NCBI RefSeq assembly: GCF_037975245.1
Contig: NC_092569.1
Coordinates: 19,647,501-19,711,500, forward strand
DNA: 64,000 nucleotides
Direction: 5' to 3'
DNA from: Apostichopus japonicus
Taxonomy: Eukaryota > Echinodermata > Holothuroidea > Aspidochirotida > Stichopodidae
Shown one piece after another: positions 23,201 to 35,175 of the stretch. Numbering within the stretch: the first letter of the stretch is position 1; each line of letters starts with the position of its first letter. The position numbers were made by a program, and so were the translations under genes. The notes under the pieces are model-generated. The model had not been told where the DNA came from. It worked only from the letters and a program-made list of their open reading frames with translations, and made no database searches.

Positions 23201-26200
23201 ATACTATATTGCATTTTTTTTGGAGTAAATAAATTGGAAGCTACAGTACGTGTACTGTACGTATGGGAAATTATGAACAAACCTGGCAAAGAAATTTGGG
23301 GTTAGAACAGGGTCCAACCCAGTGTCCTCAAGAATACAAGTCCTATTCCCTACCACAATTTATTACCTGTTGTGGATTTTTGTTGTTCAATGCAAAATAT
23401 TCAATATTATGATCTCGTTGTGTAGATCTCGTTGTCTCGCGCAGCTTGATCTTTAAGGTTGAAATGAACCAGGCTGTAACTGAGTGATTGATGTAAACTT
23501 ATTCATCCAAGGAAGTTGTTACAATACTTGTGCTGTAACATGCTGGTCATTGATTTTTTTTCGTGTATCATTCAACAGAGGGATATCAAACTTTCAGGCA
23601 ATGGACAGAGGTTCTCTTCCAATTCCCGGAGCCGGTACCTTCGGTCCTGCCTTGCCGTCAAGGAATGGCATAGCTACCCAGACGGGGGGACCATTTTATG
23701 GAACATCGAACAACAGATTCGGAGGTTACAGTAGTGGTTATAACTCCTACGGCTACGGCTCTGGCTCTCCCTACAGTAGTAACTTTGGTAGCATGTATTC
23801 ACCCTATGGCTACAGCAGTAATATGTATGGTAGCAGGTACGGAAATGGACACGGGGGCTACAATGAATTTGGCGGCCCCGAAGGCTACAGTCGGTTTCTG
23901 CAGCAAGCCGAGGAGAATAGCCGTCCGGCCTTTCAGTCCATCGAGAGCATCGTTCAAGCATTCGCCTCTGTCAGCATGATGCTCGACTCCACGTTTCAAA
24001 CTGTCCACAACTGCTTTCGAGCGGTGTTAGGGGTGGCTGACCATTTCTCCAGACTGAAAGTGAACATGGCTAGGATACTGTCAGCGCTGACAATATTTAG
24101 GTTTCTCAGATATACCTATCACAGACTTCTAGAAATGTTAAGGCTCAGACAATCTGGCTTTGCAGAGGAAGTATGGAAGGAAGCTGCAAACAATGCTGTG
24201 TCTATACCGGGCGCCCCCAATGGACCCGGAGGTAAAGCATCGCCCTCCTGGCCCATCTTCATGTTCTTTGCGGTGGTGGTCGGTGGACCCTACGTCATAT
24301 GGAAACTGCTGTGCAATGGAGATGGAGCTAGTCTAGGTAAAGCAGTATTATATTGTATTTGCACCATTTGTGTTCCTAAGTACTGTAGTTTAATTGACAC
24401 AGTCATAAATCACATGGTAACAGTTGGTAAGAAATTACTATAAACTTGTATTTTCCATAATATTTGGTTGTAACCCCGTATGCAGCATTGTGATTGAGCT
24501 AGTGTACAGTATGTGGATAAGTAAGTGGATATTCCATAACTCTAACTTAGGAAATAACTATACAAATTACTTAAATACAGTATGCATTGCTATCCTTGTA
24601 AATCCTTTTCAAGTTTCAATCTATGGGATGTAAGGATGTTATAACATTGTTTCCTTTGAATTAGATTGTCAGCTGTTTTCATTCGGCTGTATGCTGTGTT
24701 TACTGTTAAATTACGCACTCAGGGACAGATGCTTAAAACAATAGCATGTGTACAGCAGTAGACTCATTACCCTTCCTCTATCTATCCCATCATCATTCTC
24801 CTTGCAAAGTGCAAAGTTCACTCTGATACGAATTCAGCTTGTTGTTTACAAGGACAGTTATTCACATTACTGTACAGTCCTACAGGCATACAGTGGTTAC
24901 AGTATGCTGCATATGGTGCAGTGTATATAATGCATTGCAGACTTGTACTGTACAGCGGCTACATGTAAATACTACATGTGTTGCATATGTTACTTTACAG
25001 TGCAGACAATCACATGTACAGTATGCTGAATATGGTGCAGTGCAATAGGTTAGAATGCATTGCAGACTTGTACTGTACATCGGTTACATGTAAATACTAC
25101 ATGTGTTGCATATGTTACTTTACAGTGCAGACAATCACATGTACAGTAACTACAGTATGCTGTACATTGTACAGTCACAGTGATATACAATAGATTGCAT
25201 TGCAGACTTTTACTGTACAGCAGCTACAGTACATATTATACTAAATGTGTTGTATACAATACATGTTACTTTACAGTGCAGACAATCACATGTACAGTAA
25301 CTACAGTATGCTGCACATGGTACAGTCACAGTGATATACAATAGAATGCATTGCAGACTTGTACTGTACAGCAGCTACAGGGGTACAGTACATACTGTAT
25401 TATAACTAAATGTGTTGTATATATGTTACTGTACAGTGCAGACAAGGATTTCCTGAAAAACATGTACTTATTTTCATTAGTTACAACTATGTTGGCCAGT
25501 TTCATAACAAACACTAATTTACCAACATTCATAATGTCACCAATACTCTTTATACAGTACGTCAGGGTCCATTTTGAAATGTATTATTCTAAGTTAAATT
25601 GCAATCAACCATTAACCCAGACAGTTGGTATTATTATTGTACTGTACAGTTGGCTGCTTCAGACTTGGTATGCAATTTTCTCAAAATTCTTCACCAAAGA
25701 TTTACAGTGTATAACAAAAGAAGAGCAATGAACAGGTTAAATAAGTTAAGATTTACCATCTGTGTAACTTATGCCATGTAGCACTGTGCCTGCACAATAA
25801 ATTTATAAGCAATATTGATGAAGAAAAGTGATTTTTTATCCTGATCAGTAATCAATAACATAAATATGAGTATATGGTTACAACGAAATGTTGCGCTCTC
25901 AGACTCTGACAAATTCAGCCTTAACTTAAATTAATACTCAGACAACTGCAAGGAAACCTTTCATTCCCTTCAAAGCATGATTAAATAAAGTTCTACAACT
26001 GATCACGGTACAGTATTTTGTTTGCATCCAGTGCACCTTGCCTATGGAACTCACTTCCAGAACATGTAAAAATGTGCAATACTGTGAACAGTTTCAAATC
26101 AGCTCTCAAAGCATACTGTATCTTTTCACAAAAGCATATGCTATAATTGTTATCATTTTGTTAAGCGCTACGAGAATTATTTCATAGTTTGTTTGCCGCT

Positions 26201-29200
26201 ATAAAAAAATTATGTATATATTATTATTATATTTAACATGTGATTATTATTATGCTGCACATGCAGGTGTTCCAGAGTGGGCCAGTGGAGAGGAAGACCA
26301 CGTGGTAGCCAGAGCAGAGTACGACTTTGACTCGGATCGTCAGGATGAGGTCTCCTTCAAGGCAGGGAATGTCCTTAACCTCGCACCCAAAGGTTTGTCA
26401 ATAAATAAACATCCGAAAATGAAATGATCTCTAGATTTCAAGATTTGTAGCATTTCCTATTTGTCCCTGAGACTTCTATGATTCCATGAACTCCATATAC
26501 TGGTAGTGTAGCAAACTGTACTTAATTGTGTGCACTCTTGCAGTACTTTGCCTCATGGGTGTTTGCACTTAGTATGTACTGTACTGATACTACTGGGCTC
26601 ATTTTAGAATCTAGTACATGTAGATTATAGTGCCAGTACATGCACTCTTGTATTATTCCATGAACTCCATATACTGGTAGTGTAGCAAACTGTACAGTAC
26701 TTAATTGTGTGTACTCTTGCAATACTTTGTCTCATGGGTGTTTGCACTTAGTACTGTACTGATACAACTGGGTTCATTTTAGAAATCTTGTATGTAGATT
26801 ATAGTGCCAGTAAATGCCCTCTTGTATGTTTCCATGAACTCCATATACTGGTAGTGTAAGCAAACTCCTTAATTGTGTGTACTATTGCAGCATTCTATTG
26901 CAGAATTGTTCCCATATTGTATATGTCTGCTTTCGCTGGTACCATGAAAGGATCCTTGTCTTGCCTTCAATGTAACATGTAAATGATACATGATCATTTT
27001 TAATATTTGAACCTGTATGCATTCATCATCTGCACTCACTATCAGTGAAAATGAAGGTAACCGTTACATCTTAATCACTAGACTGTTGTTTCCTTTTGGG
27101 TGTCTTGCCTGTTAGGGATGTCAGCTTAAAGTATAAACAGTACTACTACACCATACTGCTACCATAGCATTTATGGCATTAATCTACAGTATGATGCCTG
27201 CAAGCCAGTATTAATATTTCCAGTATATATATGGTTGTTTTTTTGATACAGTGGCAAGACATCAATCCAGTGCAATCAATTTTGTACCATCTACTGATAT
27301 ATGCTGGTACTTGGTGGCATAAATTACTCACTGAAGTTCCATCATGCTTGAACGAAATGAAAAATATTATTTTCTTCCAGTATATTACTGTCTTGCTCTG
27401 TGTACTCTTCAAGTATTCTACACCTGGCTTGGGGCGATTACATCTGAATGTAATCGATTACGATTACGATTACTTGAGAATGTATTATTACGATTACGAT
27501 TACAGCCTAAAGTTGAAGTAATCGATTACGATTACATTGTAATGTAATCGTGATTACAATCACGATTACATTGTGGTTACTTGCACAATCCTTTGCATAT
27601 CTGTTTAATACAACTCTCTGCCGGGAAATAGGGCAATGAAATAGGGCAAAGGAAGGGCATTTACAGTATATACGGACAAAATTGTGGAAGTACTGTATAT
27701 CTACAATTCCTACCAGGCATTACACATTTATGCCTTAACACGTTTAAGATGTGTAACCCATAAGTGACAGTCCAGTAAAAAATACAATTTAAACAGACAA
27801 AGAGTAAACAGACAAATACTAAAGTAAAACAAATGAAGATTTTCATGCAACACTATACTTTGTAAACTAATAATTTCTGCATAGCAGCAAAACTAAAGAC
27901 TCTTTTACATTATAACACCAAAATAAAACTAAACAGCTTTGAAATGGGGCATGTTAAGTGTTTAATATATACTAATGAAATAATTTTCTATAATCAGCAC
28001 ACCATGTCAACTAATGTCAACCAGTTGTGTATGCAAAAGGATTGTGAACGCTGAGAGGCAGCATTGAACAGAATAATTCAGGTGATAAAAAATCCTTGAA
28101 TATGGCAATTAAATCCCCAGTACTTCTTAGTATAAGTTTATTGTGCTAGAGAATTCTAGAAGCAGGAACACTTCTTTGGTCACACTAAAAGCCAATAGAA
28201 AGAATTAGTTTTAATCATTTCTACTAATTTTGCCCTTCTCATTCAAATTTCACTGTAATCATAAATGTAATACGATTACGATTACTTTGCCCTTGTAATC
28301 GATTACGATTACGATTACTTTGTAATTTTCACAAAAGTAATCGATTACGATTACGATTACTTCAAAAAATGTAATCGATTGTAATCGATTACGATTACTG
28401 ATTACGATTACCCCAAGCCTGTCCTACACTATACATACTTTACTGTACACAGTATTCTACATGTACATACACAGTCTGGGGCATGTTTGCATGGTAACTG
28501 CCTCAAAGAGTGAGCTCATTATGTTGCAGTGCATACTACAGTACTACTGTACATACATACTTGTCATGGCTGGATTATTATTTTATTCTGTCAGCCCGCA
28601 ATGTGACTCGGGAGAAGTGAGCAAGACGTTGCGTAATACATATCTATAGAACTTGAAATATAATGTCAATCTTGGTACCTTGTTCGTTAGTTGTGAACAA
28701 CATAAAATTCTTTCCCCGAAATTTGCGATATTTAACAAAAGAGCAAATGGAGCGAATGTAATCTTTCTGCATATAATCTTAATGTTGCTAAACTATACAA
28801 TTTCACCAATAACAAATTTATAACATTTATTATAATTATGTCAAGAGAATGTTAAATCATTCCACATTCATCTTAAATTGACTCTAGAGTTACAGTATCA
28901 TTATAGTCAAAGTTAGGCTCTGTCAAATAGTACAGTAGACACTTGGGGGGGGGGGGTGAGGGTGGGTGCACTAACAGTGTTCCTAGCTTGAAGACACACT
29001 TCTGTTATGTAGAGAGCAGATTTTTGCTTAACATTGAAATATTTAGTCAATTGACACTGACAGGTCGCTGGCATTTTCTGTGCTTTATCATCATACTATA
29101 AACAGTAAATTTCTGATTTGAACAGTGTCTTTCTGCTTTGATGGGAAGCTTGAGAAATCGAACATATTTAAACAATATCTGTTATACGTCAAATGTAGTG

Positions 29201-29930
29201 TGTAACGATCATCTCCCGGCACACAAGTACACTCAACTTGTTCAAATAGTACTGTAGTAGTACACAAAAGATACATTACTGTACCTCAAGGAGTTCTCAA
29301 ATCAGACCTGCCTCCCCACCCCCCACACCATACACCGTACATACTGTGCTACGTAGGCTGGCAACACTTATCAAGTACTTACAGCCTACTGTATAATACA
29401 AATGCTGCCTGGCCTAGCAAATTAATGTTGCAAATTCCTTTGCAGGTAAAATACACAGCCGAGTTAGTAATTAAATGTCTCTTGTGATTCTTTCCTCTTC
29501 ATTATGATGTGTGAGGGATTTTTTTGTTTTGAATCCATCAGAATTGCAGCCAAACATCAGAGGGTGGCTTCTGGCCAGTGTCGATGGGGAGAAGGTGGGT
29601 CTGGTACCAGGAAACTACATCAAAGTACAGGGGAGGAGGAAAGGAAGGAAACACACCATGCAACCGGGTGGCGAGAGGCAGATCGTCTCTTCCAGTGGCT
29701 CCATCCCACCGATACCAGGAGACACAGGCGCCACCGCCCAACCTGCTGGCCTTCCGGGTGATGTCATGAACGGCACAAACCTCTCATCTTCCTGGAACGA
29801 ATGGTCAGCTCCAAAGACTGACCAGGAATCTCAGCTCAGTGCCTTCAATGAGATCTATCAGGAAACGGGAGACACAGAGAAGAAGGAATGCTGCTCAGGG
29901 CAGAGCTCAGGGCAGAGTAAGGTCACGTGA
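17208..29930 (+). CDS. PEX13: Peroxin-13, peroxisomal import docking/translocation protein
   Basis: Exons: 17208-17284, 23579-24336, 26267-26392, 29542-29930, joining in frame to 449 aa (human is 403). Exon 1 starts MAAPAKPWE, matching the conserved N terminus, and ends at a strong GTAAGT with two bases of a codon that exon 2 completes. Residues about 65-127 are rich in Tyr, Gly, Ser and Asn with many YG pairs. Residues 133-166 hold the conserved FLQQAEE, FQSIESIVQAFASVSMM segment. A membrane segment lies near 248-270 (WPIFMFFAVVVGGPYVIWKL). An SH3 domain spans about 291-348 (AEYDF, GWLLAS, VPGNYIKV). PEX13 sits in the peroxisomal membrane with PEX14 and takes part in importing PTS1/PTS2 cargo receptors. 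In other species the YG region forms a permeable meshwork. Intron 1 is 6.3 kb and full of transposons. The tail after the SH3 domain is poorly conserved. Confidence 0.95.
17600..18393. mobile_element. Mutator-like non-autonomous element with 9-bp target duplication
   Basis: This 794-bp element is bounded by exact 9-bp direct repeats GTAGCATGG (17591-17599 and 18394-18402). Its ends are inverted: the left starts GCTTACCAGTCAAAACGTCC and the right, read inward, starts GGTATCCAGTCAAAACGTCC. Each terminus carries five to six spaced copies of CAAAACGTCCC (17608-17735; inverted at 18270-18390). The centre is AT-rich and non-coding. A 9-bp duplication with long repeated ends fits Mutator-like or foldback elements. 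It lies in PEX13 intron 1. Confidence 0.75.
18998..19098 (-). mobile_element. 5'-truncated SINE fragment
   Basis: This piece matches the 3' body of the full SINEs at 44.0-44.3 kb and 60.6-60.8 kb. It shares CCTCCTGCAAGCAGGAACTC and AAAGCCGCAAGCTGAC, and ends in a TGTATGTATGTAT tail (the CATA-type tail of the minus-strand element). The tRNA-like head is absent. It sits in PEX13 intron 1. Confidence 0.75.
19767..22226. repeat. Eight copies of GTGACGTACGGGAC inside the long-TIR element
   Basis: Perfect 14-mers lie at 19767, 20101 and 20120 in plus orientation and at 19932, 21832, 21848, 22043 and 22213 in minus orientation. Apart from the one at 19932, copies point inward from each side and flank the tandem array. 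The word contains the palindrome CGTACG. Such clustering is typical of protein binding sites (for example transposase subterminal sites), but no binding protein is known from the sequence. Confidence 0.85.
20615..21601. repeat. Four ~250-bp tandem units inside the long-TIR element
   Basis: Units start at CAGTATTAGGTCTATAGAG at 20615, 20867, 21117 and 21362, with periods of 252, 250 and 245 bp. They are about 95 percent alike by eye, with small indels such as a missing TTTTGAATG in unit 3. The last unit ends at about 21601. The units are not coding. Confidence 0.9.
24890..25450. repeat. ~125-150-bp tandem repeats in PEX13 intron 2
   Basis: Four diverged units share TGCATTGCAGACTTGTACTG (starting at 24931, 25056, 25196 and 25347), then ACATGTGTTGCATATGTTAC and TTTACAGTGCAGACAATCAC. 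The surrounding intron is rich in the palindromic words TACTGTACAGT and ACATGT. Confidence 0.8.
26003..26190 (+). mobile_element. LINE 3'-end remnant
   Basis: A frame from 26003 to a stop at about 26147 reads SRYSILFASSAPCLWNSLPE, then FKSALKAYCIF. This is the signature C terminus of many jockey/CR1/L2-type LINE polymerases (AP.LWN.LP...FK..LK). It is followed by the AAGCGCTACGAGA-type 3' UTR common in such elements. Only the last ~50 codons remain. It ends about 75 bp before PEX13 exon 3. Confidence 0.7.
26482..26895. repeat. 174-bp tandem repeat in PEX13 intron 3
   Basis: The phrase TTCCATGAACTCCATATACT starts at 26482, 26656 and 26830, exactly 174 bp apart. Two nearly complete units and one partial third unit are present. 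Confidence 0.85.
27424..28421. mobile_element. hAT-like non-autonomous element, ATTACG-rich
   Basis: A 998-bp element in PEX13 intron 3 is flanked by TTCTACAC (27416-27423) and TCCTACAC (28422-28429), an 8-bp target duplication with one change. The termini are inverted: left CTGGCTTGGGGCGATTAC, right read inward CAGGCTTGGGGTAATCGTAA. Subterminal regions (27450-27590, 28250-28410) are packed with GTAATCGATTACGATTAC words in both orientations. CAG-type ends with an 8-bp duplication are the hAT signature. There is no coding potential. Confidence 0.75.
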
Positions 29931-30232
29931 TCATCGTATTCAGGTATAATGGACCCTGAGGCAAACAGGTCTTGTTGATATGTCGCAGATCATAGGAAAA
30001 TTACATTTTGTAAATTTTATTACCTTGATATGTATGATGAATTACCTTTGAATTACCAAATGTTCAGAAAGGTTGTCTACTACTCAAATAACCTTCCATT
30101 TTGTTGGTCTATCAGGTGTCATCAAGGACTCCCTTGTTTTGGTCAAAGTCGTCCAGTAGAACTGGACCAGCAGTGTACCATTACTTATGAAATAATGTTA
30201 TTATTATCTAATATATATTAAATTATAACAAA

Positions 30233-30238
30233 AATAAA
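30233..30238 (+). terminator. Possible PEX13 polyadenylation signal
   Basis: AATAAA about 300 nt after the PEX13 stop (29928-29930). It is the first canonical hexamer that fits a normal 3' UTR length. Confidence 0.45.
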
Positions 30239-33200
30239 GGAGGTTAAAGTAAGAATCACGAACCAACTTTTACAGTTAATTTCGTTTGTAATATATATCA
30301 GTAATTAGGATAATTCCGGATGTACATCTGGTGTTCAGAACCATGCTAAATGGTATATATCAAGATCATTTTCTGTGTATTCCAGAATCCGAGTACTTGT
30401 CACAGATATTGATGAAAACGACCAAAGAAATCACAAATGAGATTTTAATGGTTCTGACTATGTGTAGTATACATGTGTTCTTGTCAGATACACAGCAGAT
30501 GATTCACTAAACCTTTGATCTAGATGATTAATCCTTCCACTCTCAGGGTAACTTCACCTAATACCATCAGGACCACATTGTCACACTGCTCTCAATGTAA
30601 AGGTACTGTGGTTGGAAGGTGGATCAAGTTCTTTGGTTGCCTTTTGCCTGGAGGATTTGCCGTGAGTGATATTTTAATATGGAGTACCTTGCACACCATT
30701 GTACAACTTCCACTTTGATTACAAATCTCTTCAGTAGACTTGTGTGTGGGAGGGAGCTCATTCAAAGAAGATCCGATGACTGGATTGGTTAAAGAAAATC
30801 AAGGACACAGTTATTATTATTATTATAATTATGACTATTGACTATGTATTTGATAGAGCGCTCTACAAAAGATCACAGTGCTTTACAGAAACAAATATAA
30901 ACTACACAATAAAAACAAACCCCAATCCTAAACACAAGCAAAAAAATACAAACATTACTGCGCAGTAAATAAATATGTTTCAATTCAAAATGAAATGAGC
31001 TAAGCTAATCAAAACTTTGTAAACAGGCTCAATGTTTTCAAATATTGGGGGTTTAATTGCATGGAATCTGAATTTGGTGTAATTATTTGCAATTAGTATT
31101 CCACAGGATGACCTCCAAAACTGATTTTGGCCAAAATTTGGTCATCACAAATGGCCATTAAAAATGAAAAAGTAATGAATTGTGAATGAGATGCGGTTAA
31201 GAAGTGTTATATATCTGAAATGTGTGGTTGGGAGCGATGAAGCTCTAAAAGAGTTGAATGTTCTTTATGGGGTAACAATAATACTTAGGGAGGTTGAGCT
31301 GGAAGTTTCTAAAAATACACTATAATGTTTTATGAATATTATTATTAATAGTCTGGAAAAGAAAGTTGGTTCTTGTCAAAGATGTGCAGTTATTTTGCCC
31401 TATAGTTTGCATGTGAGGTAAGGGATAAAGATAGAGAGAGGGATGGTGCTAGTTAATTTTGGCTAGGTGAACACTTCTGGTAAGCCTTTTAAACAATTTT
31501 CTAATGTCAGGAAATAGTGTGTGTATGGTTACATCAGACCAATCACTAGAAATAGCTAAATGTTGCTAAATTGTGGATGCCAGGACTTCTATTATATGAA
31601 CAAACATCAGCTGAGGGGCAAAATATTCCATTGAACATGAAATCAGTTTTGTTGGTTTAAGTCATTTGGTATTGAATAAAAAACATGAGACTAAGCTTCC
31701 CTTTCAAATATGCATACAGCCATTCATAATACAGTTAATTAAAAAAAAAAAATTCTTAATGTAATAAATATGATGCCCCTGTGGGTTTTATATTCTTCAG
31801 TATAAAGTTTGTGGAGTATCATATTCTGTGTCTATTTATATGATAAAAATATTACATAAATTGAACCCCAGAGTTTTGAAGACATGTGTTCCATCAAGAA
31901 TGCATTCAGAGGGACACCTGTCCTGTTGAGTTTCAGATATACGTTACCATCTTATTTATCACATCCATAAGAAACAATACTGTATTTAATTAATGAAATC
32001 ATCATTAAACCAGCACAGTCATTTGATATAAATGATGTATGTAAACCACATTGGATAACAGATAATAGAAGTTGCCAAAACTTGACATTTCAGCAGATTA
32101 GTAATTTGTGTTCAAAAGACTCAATCAAATCTGACTTCTGGAGTCTATCACTCTATCTCTCTTGTGAGATGTCATAAGGCCATATTACTGTACATGTGAT
32201 ATAACTGAAAACCATGCTCATAGTTTTCTTCTTCCTGAAAGATAAGATAACTGGAGTATTTGTTTGTAACAGTCGTCAGTTGTACCAGTTATTATAGATG
32301 CGCCTTTGTTCAAGAACCAGCTTTGCTGTTTCGACTAACGGTCTGCAAGCTTTGGGTTCTGACCAAACTGTCAGGCACAATTTTTTTTTTGTGATTTTTT
32401 TTTGGGGGGGGGGGCGGCAGCAGGGTATCAGGATTTTCCAGTTTCGAACACTATTAGTTGCTGAGGTTTCTTCACACTTGTGATGACAAACAGAATGTTT
32501 TAATGAAAAGAAGTTACCTGAAGACAAATCTATTACTTAATTGATTAATTTGTCATATCAAGAAGGTAAAATATAGATATCCTTATCAACTTTCAATTTG
32601 TCTTGATGTTTGTAATGCAAATGAAGGTTCAATCAATCATTCATTATTTAACAAAATATAAAAATGATATTTCATGATTTGTGTGAAAATCGTTGCAATC
32701 TTTTTTATTACTAAAGCCATTAACGACAATAAAGGCACTGATTTTATATTGATGGTTTTGTGCACTTGTTGGTCTTTTGATTTTGAAATTGTCGGAGCAG
32801 GGAACTTCCACTTTGACCAATTAGCAGCTACCTGGTTGGAGGAGGGAATTGCTAATTGGACCAATTAATATGTGTAATGTAAACAGTGATTTGGTCGAAG
32901 CAGTAACATATGCTGGTTTGTGAGGTGGGGATGGGTGGGGGGGGGGGGAGGGGGTTCACACATCCTTCCCATCCATCCACTGTACGATTGAATCTTAGGC
33001 AGACAAGTACATTTGGGATACCCATGAAGTTATGTGTGATTCTCACTTTTGTGATTCACTAATTGAGACCTTATATTTTGTTCTTGCATTTAGCAGACTA
33101 TAATCCGTTTCTTCTTTTACATCAGAGGCAGACCTGGGGGTGGTGGTGTACAGCCCCTATCCCCCCCCCTAATTGTTTCAATATCACATTAAAATTAAAA

Positions 33201-33569
33201 GACAATAACCTAAATATGCTTTGGAATGCACCATTTGACGTATTAAAGTTAAGGGGAGGACCCCTAGAGCTACCTATACTTGGGAGTCGACCTCATGAAC
33301 ATAGCCATCCTTTTTCCAAATATTGCTGGATCCGCACCTATACATGACCTTAATTCCTGTTTGATACAAGTTTCCTGTCACCCTTCCAACCCCACTCGTG
33401 CGCAATTTACGAGTACTTTAATCAACCATTATCCCTTATGATTTAGGGTGATTGTAGGTCAAACTGTTCTAACGGGTAAAGCTCGGAAAAACAACTTGAG
33501 CATCTGTTTTCATCTGCATTTTTCACTCCTGGTTTTTTACCCTGCCTTAAAATGAATATGATACTTTAG

Positions 33570-33671
33570 TTTCATTGATTGAGATGGAATATGTAGTTGA
33601 GGATTTTGTCAACGACAAACATCGTTCTTTTGGTGAACCTAGTCTGGAAGAGGTGCTCACTTACCCCACAG
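33570..33671 (+). other. Orphan exon candidate 1
   Basis: A segment bounded by ACTTTAG and a GTAGCA donor is open in a phase 1 to phase 1 frame. It begins SLIEMEYVVEDFVNDKHRS and ends EEVLTYPTG. The composition is protein-like but I do not recognise a family. It does not extend PEX13, which already has a stop and polyadenylation signal, and it is on the strand opposite to TRAPPC12. It could be an exon of an unrecognised gene, a decayed gene or chance. Confidence 0.22.
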
Positions 33672-35081
33672 GTAGCAACCCCCCCCCCCTTCATACAACC
33701 ATCATACAGCGATTGGTTCTCACTCTACATAACAGAGCTCATACTATAGCACAGCATTCTCCAAAACTTGACAATCGGTTGAGGTACTCTGCAAAAGAGT
33801 TGCATAGCTTCTTAGATAAACAAAATTTTTTGGATAAAATTGGCACAAAAAAGAAGAAAAGTAGATTAAGAACAAAATGGAGGATTGGAAATCTGTCTAT
33901 AATTATTATCACTTTGATGATCAACTACAACAAAACTATAAGACAATTGTTCTTCCATTCTTGTTTAACTAAGGAAGTTGCAAGAATTTATCTCATTTGC
34001 CTGTAGTTAATTTCTATAGGTATCAAATCTGCCAGTCCAAATTAAGATGATATTCGTGGTTTATACCGCTATATAAGTGTTACAACATATGAGCTTGCAA
34101 TTATTTGAAGTGTACATGGGTTATCATACTAGATTCACTGTAAGCAAATCTTACAGGAAGGACTTGGTAAGCTGAGGGTATATTACTTCATGGAATAATC
34201 AATCGCACCGAAAGTGTGCAACAGAGGGGCGGGGGGGGGGGAGGCATGTATGCTCATGGGAATGTTCTCAGTTAATATATTTGCATTTGATAGGAAAAGC
34301 AGGGAGACTAGCAGCTCCCTGGTAGAAGTTTGAAACAAAAACCAACACCGTCAGTTTCACCAGTCCCTCTAGTCATGCATCGACTGTCAAGTATCCCTTT
34401 TTGGTGTTATTCAAAATTTGACTTCATGATGAGAAAATTGTAATTGGTAATTTTTGCCTTTGATCTCTTGATTTCTGTGATGACTGGTATTAAAAACAAC
34501 ACAGTATGCATTCCTTTGTTTTGTTTTTTATTTCATTTTTATTTGTCATTGTTAAGAAAACAAATGACATTGTGAAATATCGTAACTTCTTATAACATGT
34601 GATGATGAGGGGTTATTAAAGAAATTCACAAATTATATATGTTTAATATAATATCAGTCGCTTCTCCAAAACAGCTAAATAGATAAACTAATACCCGAGC
34701 CCCCCCGCCCCCCGTTCCCTCCAACAATCAACCCTATCCCCAATTATTATTATTACATGCCACCTGTTATGTGCCTAACAGTTCTATGTTGAAACTGCTA
34801 TGAAACAAGCCTCTAAGTAAAAAAAAAAATTTTGTATGAAATGTAAACCACCAAAATCATTTCTGAAAAATAGATCAATATGTAATTTAATTCTGAGTGT
34901 AACACAATGCTATTGTAAGTTATGTAAAATCACAGAGTGGAACATTCACACTTTTTCTAGCAGGTACTGATGACAATCTGAACATTTGATATGGTAATAT
35001 ATGGAAATATTTCATATGCAAGAGATATAGAAATATATTAGCTAAGAGTTAAACTTTTGTCATCACTAATTGTCATTCTAG

Positions 35082-35175
35082 AAACCTCTTCTAACAAATA
35101 CTGGACACCAAAAACTTACCTTTGAAACATTGCACCAATTGGAACGATGCATCATTGAGTTACTAAAACCACAAG
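35082..35175 (+). other. Orphan exon candidate 2
   Basis: Between CATTCTAG and a GTTAGT donor, the phase-0 frame is open for 31 codons, with KPLLTNTGHQKLTFETLHQL followed by ERCIIELLKPQ. It looks like an amphipathic helix but no family is recognised. Its entry phase does not match orphan candidate 1, so a further exon would be needed to connect them. Confidence 0.2.

Noticed and set aside
23674-24008. Several overlapping frames on both strands inside PEX13 exon 2
   Set aside because: They are shadows of the GGC/TAC-rich YG coding sequence; only the PEX13 frame matches a known family and splices in frame.
28250-28420. CRISPR-like spaced repeats of GTAATCGATTACGATTAC
   Set aside because: Units occur in both orientations without regular spacers, inside an element with inverted ends and target duplication in animal DNA.
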